A stretch of 12,731 bases of DNA from Candidatus Falkowbacteria bacterium RIFCSPLOWO2_02_FULL_45_15 (GCA_001777995.1 MFFV01000006.1:1-12731); one strand, 5' to 3'; positions 6,174-12,670 are shown, counted from the first letter of the stretch. Program-made: numbers and translations. Notes: generated by a model not told the origin, from the letters alone.

Positions 6174-9100
6174 TTATTTTATAAAAGCAACCGGTCCGGC
6201 GGTGTTCAACGGGCCAACCATAATCCGTTTGCCCGCCAAAGCGCCGGCAGAAGCGGGATAGAATCTATTCGTCACCGGGTAGATGGCGAATCGATATCTG
6301 TTCCCGTTCTGCGGTCCGGGGCGGAACGCCGGCGTTAGAATGCCGAAATTCCGCTTCCACTCAAATGACGAAACTGGACGACCGCCCCGGCGTCCTACAT
6401 AAGCCGGAGCGCCGCCGTTGACTTCCGCATAAATATGGAAGTCAACGATGGTCGCTGGGTCAACCGGATTGCCGAGCTTGTCAAACAAACTCGCTTGATC
6501 CAGTTGCCAACGAACCACGAGCTCGCCATCACCGATGTCAACATCCTGCCCGTTGGACAAGTCGTCCAGACTGGACAGGTCGTCGGTTACGGTAACGGCT
6601 GGGCTAAGCGTTACGCTCGGCGTAGAGAACGGCCCGATTGGCGGCTTGCCGGAACGCACTCCGAAGACCCAAAAGCGATAACTGCCGTAAGGCGGTCCAC
6701 CGCTACGGAGACTCGGGGTTATTTGTGAACTTCCGGCAGCCCAGTTAATGACCGTGCCGCCGGTCTGACCCAGATAGACGCCGCTGAAACTACTGCTGTC
6801 TACGTTAGTTGTAACATAGACGTGGTAGCCGATGACGCCTTGCAGATCAACCTGCGCCGGGTCAATCTGCCAAGATACCGCCAGCGCGCGCCCGTTGTTG
6901 TCCGGGTCATAATCCGTTCCGTCGCTTACATCCGCCAGCATGGTAGCATCATCAAAGATGCTAGCCATGAACGGTTCGGGCGGCGGAACAACCGTCAGCG
7001 AGTTAGACCGCGTCCAGTCACTTGGTTGGCCGACTATATTCAGACCGCGCAGGAAGAATACGTACGCGCCGCCATCTGCGGGCGTCAGCTCAAACGACAC
7101 TTCCTCGCTTGCGCCAGGGATGATGCCGCTGAACTTTGGTACGAACTCTCCGTTTAAGTAGGCGTGCAACTCATACCGAGCGTTGCTGTCACCTACCCAA
7201 CTGACTTGCAGTTGGTACGGACTGACCTGATCGGCCAGTACAAGTACTGGCTTAACCGGTTCCGGAATTTCCACGAGCTCTTCCTGAATAAGCAGCCCGT
7301 TGGATTCAGCCGGCATACTTTGGCCAAACTCGTTCACCGCGACTACGAAGAACTTGAACAAATCATTGTTCTCGTAGCCGAGAGTAAACGATTGCGCTCT
7401 GGCTGTACCCGGAACCTCGTTCATAAACTGCCAAACAAAGTTTCGATAAACGTGCACGAGGAAACTGTTAGCAAAACCAGCTTCCCAGGTCACGTTTATT
7501 TCCACTTCGTCTGTGCCTTGTCCCACTATCCCCGCGGCCACATTGCGCGGCGGAAGAGGTAATGGAATCGGCGTTGCCGTTGCCGTTGCCGTTGGCGTCG
7601 GCGGCGGCGTATTGGTCGCCGTTGGCTGCGGAACAGGCGTGTCGGTTGGACGCACCGGTGTATTTGTCGCCGTAAGCGGTGCTTGCGTGTTCGTAGCCGT
7701 CGGCGGCGAAGTATTGGTCGCTGTCGGCTGCGGCGTAACCGTACTGGTCGGACGAACCGTAGCAGTACGAGTAGCTGTTCGCGTCGGCGTAGCTGTCGGA
7801 GCTGCGCCTACGCTAAAGCTAATCTCTGCACTGACTTGATCGGATCCGTCCGTCGCATACACTTTAAAGCTAAAACTTCCTCCTTGGCTGGTGTCAAGAG
7901 TAAGGGTTCTGATGCTGATGTTTCCTACCCTTGTCAGGTCGGAAGCAATCGCCGGAGCTGTCGGCGGCACGATGATACCGGCGGGCTGGGGCCCATCGCT
8001 ATCACTGGCCGTGACAATCACCTGCACCACCGAGTTCAACTGCGCATTTACCAACGAACCAACTGGATTAAACACCAGCGTCGGCGGAATGTTTCCCGGA
8101 ATAGGAGCATTCGTCGGCGTTGCCGTTGCCGTTGGAGTTGGAGTTGAGGTTGAAGTCGGCGTTGCCGTTGCCGGAGGCCGCGGTACCGGGGTATCCGTTG
8201 CCGGAGGCGGAGGAACAGGCGTGTTCGTAGGCGTCTGAGGAACTGATGTGTTCGTAGGCGCTGGCGGAACAGGCGTGTTCGTTGCCGGAGGCAGCGGTAT
8301 TGCGGTATTGGTCGCCGTTGCCGGAGGCGGCAGAACAGCCGTGTTCGTAGCCGTTGGCGGCGGTGCCGGTGTGTTGGTACGAGTCGCCGTTGGCTGTATT
8401 GCGGTTCTTGTTGCCGTCGGCGGTACTGCGGTGTTGGTGCTTGTCGGCGTCGGCGTTACCGTCGGCGTCGGCGGCGCTACAGTGCTTGTCGCCGTTGCCG
8501 TTGGCGTTACCGTCGGCGTCGGCGGTACCGGCGTGTCGGTAGGCGGCAGGACTGGAGTATTCGTCGCGGTCGGCGGCGGCAGAGTCGGAGTCGGCGTTAA
8601 TTGTCCCACCGGACTCAAATCTACCGCGCTGGCCGTACCCGGGATGTTGTACTGCGTATAATATCCCGAGTTTAGAACAAAATCACTCCAGTTGTTACCG
8701 CTCCAGCTTGAGCCGCCGGAATCATCCAGCGCATTCTGGGTGTTGGCAAGCAGGTTATTACTAACCGTCATTGCCGCTCCAAAACGCGCCCGGACGCCTA
8801 AGCCGTTGCTTTGAATGGTACTGCTTTGCAGCAGCACATTCAGCAACGAGCCGACATCCGTTAATGTTCCGACATCCACGCCGTTAATCGCGTTAATGAT
8901 TTTGTTGCTGTTCAGGACTATATTGCTATAGGTCTGACCGCCAACCGGGTCGTTAACGCGAATGCCGGCAACCGCGCCATTGACTCCGTCAATGGTGAAG
9001 TTTACCATCGTGACGTTACTACTTTCAATGGTCACGACAGCCGCCGGCGCGCCTGACGGCCGGATGATCGTTGTTGCCTGGTTGGCGCCGATGATGTGAA

Positions 9101-9236
9101 CCTGCTTATTAATAAGCGGCTGTTCATTATAGACGCTGGGGGCAACGTAAATATTTGTCGTTTGCGGACTGGCTCTGCTGGCGATACATAAAATCATTGC
9201 CAGCGTTATGAGAACGACTTTGGTGTGGTTTATCAC
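6174..9236 (-). CDS. Secreted stalked adhesin-like protein: beta-helix, Pro/Thr stalks, Fn3-like domains
   Basis: The 1020-residue product starts at a GTG (9234-9236) fixed by a strong Shine-Dalgarno (AAAGGAGG, nine bases upstream) and by the signal peptide it restores (KVVLITLAMILCIASRA). Domains in order: a right-handed beta-helix (about 27-205; NIYVAPSVYNEQPLINK, then Asn-rich turns such as VSNNLL and GNNWSDF); a Pro/Thr stalk of repeated TATNTPVPP-like units (213-378); an Ig/cadherin-like domain (about 380-476, with VIVTASDSDGP and FKVYATDGSDQ); a second Pro/Thr stalk (478-562); and about four Fn3-like beta-sandwiches (564-650, 661-750, 755-882, 884-1020). There is no LPXTG or other visible anchor and no cysteine after the signal peptide. 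It is the last gene of the three-gene operon, 38 bases from the previous one. It lacks the usual helix cap at the start of the beta-helix. Likely surface-bound or extracellular; ligand unknown. The stalk style recalls Chloroflexota surface proteins, so transfer is possible. Confidence 0.85.
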   Translation of the reverse strand: MINHTKVVLITLAMILCIASRASPQTTNIYVAPSVYNEQPLINKQVHIIGANQATTIIRPSGAPAAVVTIESSNVTMVNFTIDGVNGAVAGIRVNDPVGGQTYSNIVLNSNKIINAINGVDVGTLTDVGSLLNVLLQSSTIQSNGLGVRARFGAAMTVSNNLLANTQNALDDSGGSSWSGNNWSDFVLNSGYYTQYNIPGTASAVDLSPVGQLTPTPTLPPPTATNTPVLPPTDTPVPPTPTVTPTATATSTVAPPTPTVTPTPTSTNTAVPPTATRTAIQPTATRTNTPAPPPTATNTAVLPPPATATNTAIPLPPATNTPVPPAPTNTSVPQTPTNTPVPPPPATDTPVPRPPATATPTSTSTPTPTATATPTNAPIPGNIPPTLVFNPVGSLVNAQLNSVVQVIVTASDSDGPQPAGIIVPPTAPAIASDLTRVGNISIRTLTLDTSQGGSFSFKVYATDGSDQVSAEISFSVGAAPTATPTRTATRTATVRPTSTVTPQPTATNTSPPTATNTQAPLTATNTPVRPTDTPVPQPTATNTPPPTPTATATATPIPLPLPPRNVAAGIVGQGTDEVEINVTWEAGFANSFLVHVYRNFVWQFMNEVPGTARAQSFTLGYENNDLFKFFVVAVNEFGQSMPAESNGLLIQEELVEIPEPVKPVLVLADQVSPYQLQVSWVGDSNARYELHAYLNGEFVPKFSGIIPGASEEVSFELTPADGGAYVFFLRGLNIVGQPSDWTRSNSLTVVPPPEPFMASIFDDATMLADVSDGTDYDPDNNGRALAVSWQIDPAQVDLQGVIGYHVYVTTNVDSSSFSGVYLGQTGGTVINWAAGSSQITPSLRSGGPPYGSYRFWVFGVRSGKPPIGPFSTPSVTLSPAVTVTDDLSSLDDLSNGQDVDIGDGELVVRWQLDQASLFDKLGNPVDPATIVDFHIYAEVNGGAPAYVGRRGGRPVSSFEWKRNFGILTPAFRPGPQNGNRYRFAIYPVTNRFYPASAGALAGKRIMVGPLNTAGPVAFIK
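7551..7805 (-). repeat. Second Pro/Thr-rich stalk repeat
   Basis: Coding repeat for residues 478-562 of the 1020-residue protein, built from variants of TATNTP, PTATNTPPP and RTATRTATV. On the + strand it reads as GTCGGC/GTTGCC-rich DNA. It joins the Ig/cadherin-like domain to the Fn3-like domains and should be an extended, possibly O-glycosylated linker. Confidence 0.85.
8103..8600 (-). repeat. First Pro/Thr-rich stalk repeat
   Basis: Coding repeat for residues 213-378, about 166 residues of Thr, Pro, Ala and Val in units such as TATNTPVPP, PTPTNTSVP and PPATDTPVP. The units vary in length and sequence, so the tract probably expands and contracts by slippage or recombination. It separates the beta-helix from the Ig/cadherin-like domain. 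Confidence 0.88.
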
Positions 9237-9245
9237 GATAGTCCC

Positions 9246-9253
9246 CCTCCTTT
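9246..9253 (-). promoter_or_regulatory. Ribosome-binding site deciding a GTG start
   Basis: AAAGGAGG on the minus strand, followed by GGG and nine bases in all before the GTG at 9236. It is the strongest ribosome-binding site in the window and settles the start of the 1020-residue protein. A weak 5-bp hairpin (GATAG/CTATC, 9256-9272) lies just upstream. Confidence 0.85.
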
Positions 9254-9274
9254 CTGATAGTTGGGAGCTATCGT

Positions 9275-10654
9275 TTACTGCGCTGCGTTGATGGCGGCTT
9301 GGATGGTCGTAAATGCGTCGTAGCCCATCTTAGTTGCTGGGCCACCACCATCTGGATCAGTGCCGATTGACCCAGTAAAATCGGCGTTCACATAGATATT
9401 GGATGGAGCCGCCGGGCTTAAATTATCCAACGCGTTAGACACTAACGCTACTTCATCCGCGTCGCTGTAACCGTCGTTGTCGTCGTTCGCGTCGGTGTCG
9501 TCATTGGGAGCAACTCCGTCAGAATCAACACCATACTCACCGAGGGTGACTATGGTTACAGTCACCATGCCACTCACAGAATCACCGGTGCGAAAACCGT
9601 CGGATAAGCCGGCGCCTTTGTACGAACCCCACCAGTTATTGTCGGCGCTAAGGGCGCCATCTGTTTCCAGATTGTTTACTCCAGTGGCATTCCCATCGAT
9701 GTTGTTGTTGGCTAAAGTTATTTGGGTAGCAACATTGTCGGCAACACCCGGGTCTTTAACTAACACGCCGGTCGTATTCCCGGAAAGCGTGTTGCCGGTA
9801 ACGGTAATACTGGACATTGATTCCCCGGTAATCCCAAGCCGCAGACCTTGCAGAAATCCATTACCAACACCTGATCCTTTGATCGTATTGTTGGTAACGG
9901 TAATTCCAGTTTGGTCAACTGGTCCGCCAAAGCCAGCATCGCGAACGCTGATGCCTTCATAAGCGCCAGCCGTTGCAAAACCATCAACAGTTGGCACCAA
10001 ATCGGTGATGATACTGTTACCGGTGACGGTGACGTTGGAACGCTCAACCGTAACTGCCCGGAACAAGTTGCCGCTGAATGTATTATTCTGAACGGTAACC
10101 AAAATTCCTCCGGGTGCATCGCGGTTGATGTAAATCGCTTCATACCCCCAAGTGCCGGCGGTAAGGTGAGTAAAGGTATTGTCGTGGACATTGAGTCCAG
10201 ACACATTTACCCCCGGAACTGCCGCCACATGGTAGGTCTGAATTGCTTGCCCGATGTCTCCATTGGACAAATCACCTGCCCAACACTGGAATGCGTTACT
10301 GTAAATTTCCACGTTTTGGGCGCCGATAACTATTCCGGACGAATAGTTACCCGCGACGAATGCCGGTGACTTGATGGTAAATCCGTGTATCTTGACACCG
10401 GACGCCAGGATCTCAATGTTCGGGTTAGCCTGTGGGAAGAGTATTGCCGGAACCGTTGCCACGCCTTGAATGATTGACGTTGGACCTGCTCCGACGATTT
10501 CCAAATTTGTCTTAGTCGCTGGAATCGTCAGGTCTTCGGTGTACAAGCCGGCCGCCACATTAATGACGGTTGCCGCGCCATTGCCGACCGCGAGAAACGT
10601 GAACAGACATACGAACAAAACTGCGAGTACTGCTTGGTTGAACTTGGTATTCAT
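9275..10654 (-). CDS. Secreted right-handed beta-helix protein with Ca-binding-like repeat and C-terminal cap motif
   Basis: 459 residues. A signal peptide (about 1-27, hydrophobic core AVLAVLFVCLFTFLAV) leads straight into ATVINVAAGLYTEDLTIPAT, the strand that normally follows a beta-helix cap; the cap itself is missing. Residues 45-345 form a helix of NosD/pectate-lyase type, with ladders of VTGNTLSGNTTG- and VTNNTIKGSG-like turns ending in DNNWWGSYKG. Residues 377-401 (DSDGVAPNDDTDANDDNDG) are an Asp/Asn-rich, thrombospondin-type-3-like calcium loop. The tail (419-459) ends GYDAFTTIQAAINAAQ, the classic start of another beta-helix, and the gene stops there. AAAGGAG lies six bases before the ATG. 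It is the middle gene of the operon (gaps of 69 and 38 bases). Probably an extracellular structural, carbohydrate-binding or carbohydrate-acting protein; no catalytic residues could be identified. Confidence 0.85.
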   Translation of the reverse strand: MNTKFNQAVLAVLFVCLFTFLAVGNGAATVINVAAGLYTEDLTIPATKTNLEIVGAGPTSIIQGVATVPAILFPQANPNIEILASGVKIHGFTIKSPAFVAGNYSSGIVIGAQNVEIYSNAFQCWAGDLSNGDIGQAIQTYHVAAVPGVNVSGLNVHDNTFTHLTAGTWGYEAIYINRDAPGGILVTVQNNTFSGNLFRAVTVERSNVTVTGNSIITDLVPTVDGFATAGAYEGISVRDAGFGGPVDQTGITVTNNTIKGSGVGNGFLQGLRLGITGESMSSITVTGNTLSGNTTGVLVKDPGVADNVATQITLANNNIDGNATGVNNLETDGALSADNNWWGSYKGAGLSDGFRTGDSVSGMVTVTIVTLGEYGVDSDGVAPNDDTDANDDNDGYSDADEVALVSNALDNLSPAAPSNIYVNADFTGSIGTDPDGGGPATKMGYDAFTTIQAAINAAQ

Positions 10655-10660
10655 CGTACT

Positions 10661-10667
10661 CTCCTTT
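10661..10667 (-). promoter_or_regulatory. Ribosome-binding site of the 459-residue beta-helix gene
   Basis: AAAGGAG on the minus strand, six bases before the ATG at 10654. An A-rich, poorly structured stretch precedes it, which would favour initiation. It confirms the signal-peptide start. Confidence 0.8.
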
Positions 10668-10695
10668 GTGTTTTTTTGTACTTCTTTGTTTTTTT

Positions 10696-10717
10696 TCGAT
10701 ACTCACTCGGTACTCAC
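10696..10717. repeat. 11-bp tandem repeat in the first intergenic gap
   Basis: TCGATACTCAC (10696-10706) is followed directly by TCGGTACTCAC (10707-10717), 10 of 11 bases identical. The period is close to one helical turn. It lies between the first two beta-helix genes, just after the stop of the first. Role unknown. Confidence 0.6.
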
Positions 10718-10723
10718 CTTGAA

Positions 10724-11698
10724 TCAAAGAGCGCTATCAATAGCTTTCTGGATTTTGGCCAGAGCGCTGACGTTAAAAACATTGCCAGTTCCGGTTTTGT
10801 CCGTGGCCGTGCCACCAATCACCTCCGTGTCGGTGGTCATATTAAACGTATTGCTGTTGATAGCTATTGCCGTAACCGTTCCGGTACCATTAGCCGCTCC
10901 CAGCCGAAGGGCTCTTAAGCCCCAGTTGCTGAAAGTGTTGCCGGTGACAGAAACGGTCGCGATGAAAACATCAGGCGCTACCACCACGAAATTCGTGAGG
11001 ATAGCCACTTGACTCCCGCTGGACCCACTGACCGTGTTATTGGAAAAAGTCAGGCCAGTGAGACTTGAGAGTTCGGCGGTCCAAAGCACATTGGTGCTGT
11101 CGGTGGGCGTGTTAAGGGTAATGGTGTTGTAACTCACCTCACCCATAACATCGTGCAAATCCAGACCATCGCCGGTTACACCAGTGCCAGGATTGATGGT
11201 GATGGTGTTGCCGTTGCCTACCCCGCCGATAACCCAGCCCGAGTGAGCCGGATTAACCTGTTCGCCATAGATAGCGGCGGAATACCCATCAACGATGATG
11301 GTGCTGCCTTGAACGGTAAGACCGCTCATTGCCGCGCCGCCATTCGGCGTGCCCGCCACCCAGATGCCGTGCGCGTCTGTTCCGGTAGTGTGGATTTTGA
11401 GGTTTGCGAACGCTATGTTGCTGCAATTCGTAAGCGCAAATCCTCTCCCACTTACCGGCTCCACAACAGTGGTAACGCCGGCGCCCTGAATGGTGAGATT
11501 TGTTTTGCCGTTAATGGCAATGTTTGCCGCGTAAGTTCCAGCGGCAACATCAATGATGTCGCCGGGAGAAGACGCGTCAACCGCGGCTTGAATGGTCGCG
11601 TAAGTGCCCGGCACATTCAAAGTCGCGGCGCTGACAAAACACGGCAGAAACAAAACCAAAACTGCTGTTACTGCTACTGCGATTGGAGGACCTTTCAT
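10724..11698 (-). CDS. Secreted right-handed beta-helix protein with complete N-terminal cap
   Basis: 324 residues, first gene of the operon. Signal peptide 1-24 (core VAVTAVLVLFLPCFVSA), then the full beta-helix opening: TYATIQAAVDASSPGD (32-47; amphipathic cap) and IIDVAAGTYAANIAI (48-62; first rung). Rungs follow with Asn turns (FSNNTVSGS, VTGNTFSNWG, INSNTFNM), as in NosD/pectate-lyase-like proteins. The last residues, NVSALAKIQKAIDSAL, form a second cap-like helix with no beta-helix after it. GGGAG lies eight bases before the ATG. The promoter at 11901-11929 and a leader of about 195 bases precede it. Exported, probably to the cell surface; no catalytic motif was identified, so an enzyme role is not claimed. 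Confidence 0.85.
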   Translation of the reverse strand: MKGPPIAVAVTAVLVLFLPCFVSAATLNVPGTYATIQAAVDASSPGDIIDVAAGTYAANIAINGKTNLTIQGAGVTTVVEPVSGRGFALTNCSNIAFANLKIHTTGTDAHGIWVAGTPNGGAAMSGLTVQGSTIIVDGYSAAIYGEQVNPAHSGWVIGGVGNGNTITINPGTGVTGDGLDLHDVMGEVSYNTITLNTPTDSTNVLWTAELSSLTGLTFSNNTVSGSSGSQVAILTNFVVVAPDVFIATVSVTGNTFSNWGLRALRLGAANGTGTVTAIAINSNTFNMTTDTEVIGGTATDKTGTGNVFNVSALAKIQKAIDSAL

Positions 11699-11736
11699 AT
11701 CAAGTTCTCCCTTCTTTAAGATGTAGAGACAACTTT

Positions 11737-11770
11737 TTTACAACTTTTGCGTCTTTACAACTTTTGCGTC
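11737..11770. repeat. Perfect 17-bp tandem repeat in the operon leader
   Basis: TTTACAACTTTTGCGTC occurs twice head to tail (11737-11753 and 11754-11770) without mismatch. A partial copy (ACAACTTTT, 11729-11737) precedes it. It lies in the 5' leader of the beta-helix operon, 39 bases before the first ATG, so it would be present in the mRNA as GACGCAAAAGTTGTAAA twice. Confidence 0.85.
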
Positions 11771-11826
11771 CAACCCCTGCCAAACTTTAAAAATCCCCCC
11801 TTTCCTTAGTTTTTTTGGATTCAATC

Positions 11827-11855
11827 TTGACAGAATTTCATTATTCAATTATAAA
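11827..11855 (+). promoter_or_regulatory. Strong sigma-70-like promoter reading rightward
   Basis: TTGACA (11827-11832), 17 bases, TATAAA (11850-11855): a perfect -35 and a 5/6 -10 at optimal spacing. The predicted start is near 11862. No + strand gene follows within the window, and a terminator on this strand ends at 12019, so the transcript would be a short RNA. Prediction only. Confidence 0.5.
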
Positions 11856-11866
11856 CGAACTTTTCT

Positions 11867-11880
11867 TTCCATATATGGAA
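11867..11880. promoter_or_regulatory. Perfect 14-bp palindrome between two facing promoters
   Basis: TTCCATATATGGAA is fully self-complementary. Flanking TTTTCT and AGAAAG arms extend the symmetry after a 3-base bulge on the right side. It lies between the predicted starts of the two facing promoters (about 11862 and 11894), a position suited to an operator that blocks both. Confidence 0.45.
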
Positions 11881-11900
11881 TAAAGAAAGAAAGTACCTTG

Positions 11901-11929
11901 ATTTTAGTTTAATTTAAAAGAAGTGTCAA
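11901..11929 (-). promoter_or_regulatory. Promoter of the beta-helix operon
   Basis: On the minus strand TTGACA (11929-11924), 17 bases, TAAAAT (11906-11901): a perfect -35 and a 5/6 -10. The predicted start is near 11894, giving a leader of roughly 195 bases before the first beta-helix gene. It is the best candidate to drive all three surface genes. Confidence 0.6.
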
Positions 11930-11992
11930 TGTGTCCGTAAGTTTTTTAAATATAAAATGGGCAGCTTAGTCAACTGCTTTCAACATTTAAAA

Positions 11993-12019
11993 AATCCTGC
12001 CGCTTGCGGGATTATTTTT
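11993..12019. terminator. Bidirectional Rho-independent terminator
   Basis: AATCCTGC (11993-12000), loop CGCTT, GCGGGATT (12006-12013). In + strand RNA this is a continuous 8-bp stem with one U-G pair, followed by AUUUUU. Read on the minus strand the stem has one mismatch and is followed by a run of T. It starts 22 bases after the stop of the nucleotidyltransferase gene, so it terminates that gene and could also end a + strand transcript. Confidence 0.72.
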
Positions 12020-12034
12020 AGTCAAAAAAGGAGT

Positions 12035-12670
12035 TTAGCGCATGTATTCGTCAATTTTAGCTTGAAAAAATTTTTTTATCGTTGCTAATCCTATTTTTTC
12101 TTTGAGCAATTTAATATTTTTAATCTCGCCCGGCGTGACATCGTCAGTATAGAGCAATTGCGCTAAAAATAATTTTTCATTAAACGCCTCCCCATAGACT
12201 TTATCGGCTGCCGCGACGACTTGTTTTAAACTCATATGTTTGTCGCGCACGATAAAATACAAATCAACATAATCGCGCCAACTGTTGCGCCGGTTAAGCG
12301 CGTAGGCTTTGGCCAGAGCAATGCCTTGAATGGATAACAGAGGAAGCGCCGTCGGCTGGCGCTGAAGGTAAGCGTCCAGGTTAAAAGGGTAATAGATGAA
12401 AGAAATTTTAATATCGTCGGCGGTAAGAAAAGTGAATTCATCGCTGTTGTTGAGCAAAACTTTACCCCTAGGAAACGATTGCGTAATTTTACGGATTAAG
12501 GCTGCGGTAACTGGCCGCCGGCAAAAAATGTCAAAATCGTAAGAAAGGCGGTGGCCAAGCTGCAGAGCAAGCGCCGTGCCGCCCGCGAGATAGCCAACAC
12601 GCTTGAAATGAGACATTGACCACCAAATTTGTTTTCGTTTATCGTCTAAAATTTCGTGATGGAGCCGCAT
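12035..12670 (-). CDS. Nucleotidyltransferase of the AbiEii/MNT toxin family
   Basis: The 211-residue protein has the hallmarks of the nucleotidyltransferase half of AbiE-type systems: LAGGTALALQLGHR (28-41) followed by LSYDFDIF (42-49), giving the G-G-T and D-x-D metal/nucleotide site. DDIKISFIYYPF (85-96) supplies a third strand, and NSWRDYVDLYFI (129-140) is the conserved R-D-Y-x-D-L-Y motif. AbiEii-like toxins transfer nucleotides to tRNA or other targets and are neutralised by a cognate antitoxin (AbiEi) usually encoded just upstream. Many relatives of this family lack tested function. The antitoxin would lie beyond the right window edge; only 61 bases upstream are visible, mostly A/T runs. 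No Shine-Dalgarno precedes the ATG. The family call is strong; a toxin role is inferred. Confidence 0.82.
   Translation of the reverse strand: MRLHHEILDDKRKQIWWSMSHFKRVGYLAGGTALALQLGHRLSYDFDIFCRRPVTAALIRKITQSFPRGKVLLNNSDEFTFLTADDIKISFIYYPFNLDAYLQRQPTALPLLSIQGIALAKAYALNRRNSWRDYVDLYFIVRDKHMSLKQVVAAADKVYGEAFNEKLFLAQLLYTDDVTPGEIKNIKLLKEKIGLATIKKFFQAKIDEYMR

Larger units (their letters stand above)
11862..12019 (+). ncRNA. Candidate small RNA between promoter and terminator
   Basis: The + strand promoter at 11827-11855 and the hairpin terminator at 11993-12019 would bound an RNA of about 158 nt. Its 5' end would carry the TTCCATATATGGAA hairpin and overlap the 5' end of the beta-helix operon leader in antisense by some 30 bases. 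I recognise no known RNA family. The signals are real but the RNA is inferred. Confidence 0.3.
11699..12034. other. 336-base non-coding regulatory region
   Basis: No convincing gene is visible on either strand. It holds, left to right: the ribosome-binding site and leader of the beta-helix operon, a 17-bp tandem repeat, a + strand promoter, a 14-bp palindrome, a minus-strand promoter facing it, a small hairpin (GCAG/CTGC, 11961-11977), and a bidirectional terminator. A 28-codon TTG frame in the leader is too weak to call. Confidence 0.7.

Noticed and set aside
8103..8600. Possible CRISPR-like or minisatellite array
   Set aside because: Units are short, variable and in frame with a Pro/Thr-rich protein; there are no constant repeats with unique spacers.
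7513..8661. Long + strand frames rich in Gly, Val and Ala across the stalk region
   Set aside because: They are the antisense of the Pro/Thr stalk codons. Simple repeats with few stops open frames on both strands; there is no signal peptide, ribosome-binding site or domain in them.
9256..9272. Hairpin GATAG/CTATC before the ribosome-binding site of the 1020-aa gene as an attenuator or terminator
   Set aside because: Only five A/T-rich pairs, no T-run; too weak to act alone.
9237..9274. Readthrough joining the 459- and 1020-residue proteins into one product
   Set aside because: The intervening frame does not continue the fold, and the second gene has its own strong ribosome-binding site and signal peptide.
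9760..10206. 148-codon minus-strand frame inside the 459-aa beta-helix gene
   Set aside because: Out-of-frame shadow of a gene with signal peptide and ribosome-binding site; no coherent protein features.
11740..11824. 28-codon leader peptide starting at a TTG on the minus strand
   Set aside because: Weak start, no ribosome-binding site in the right place, and the end is made of the tandem repeat.
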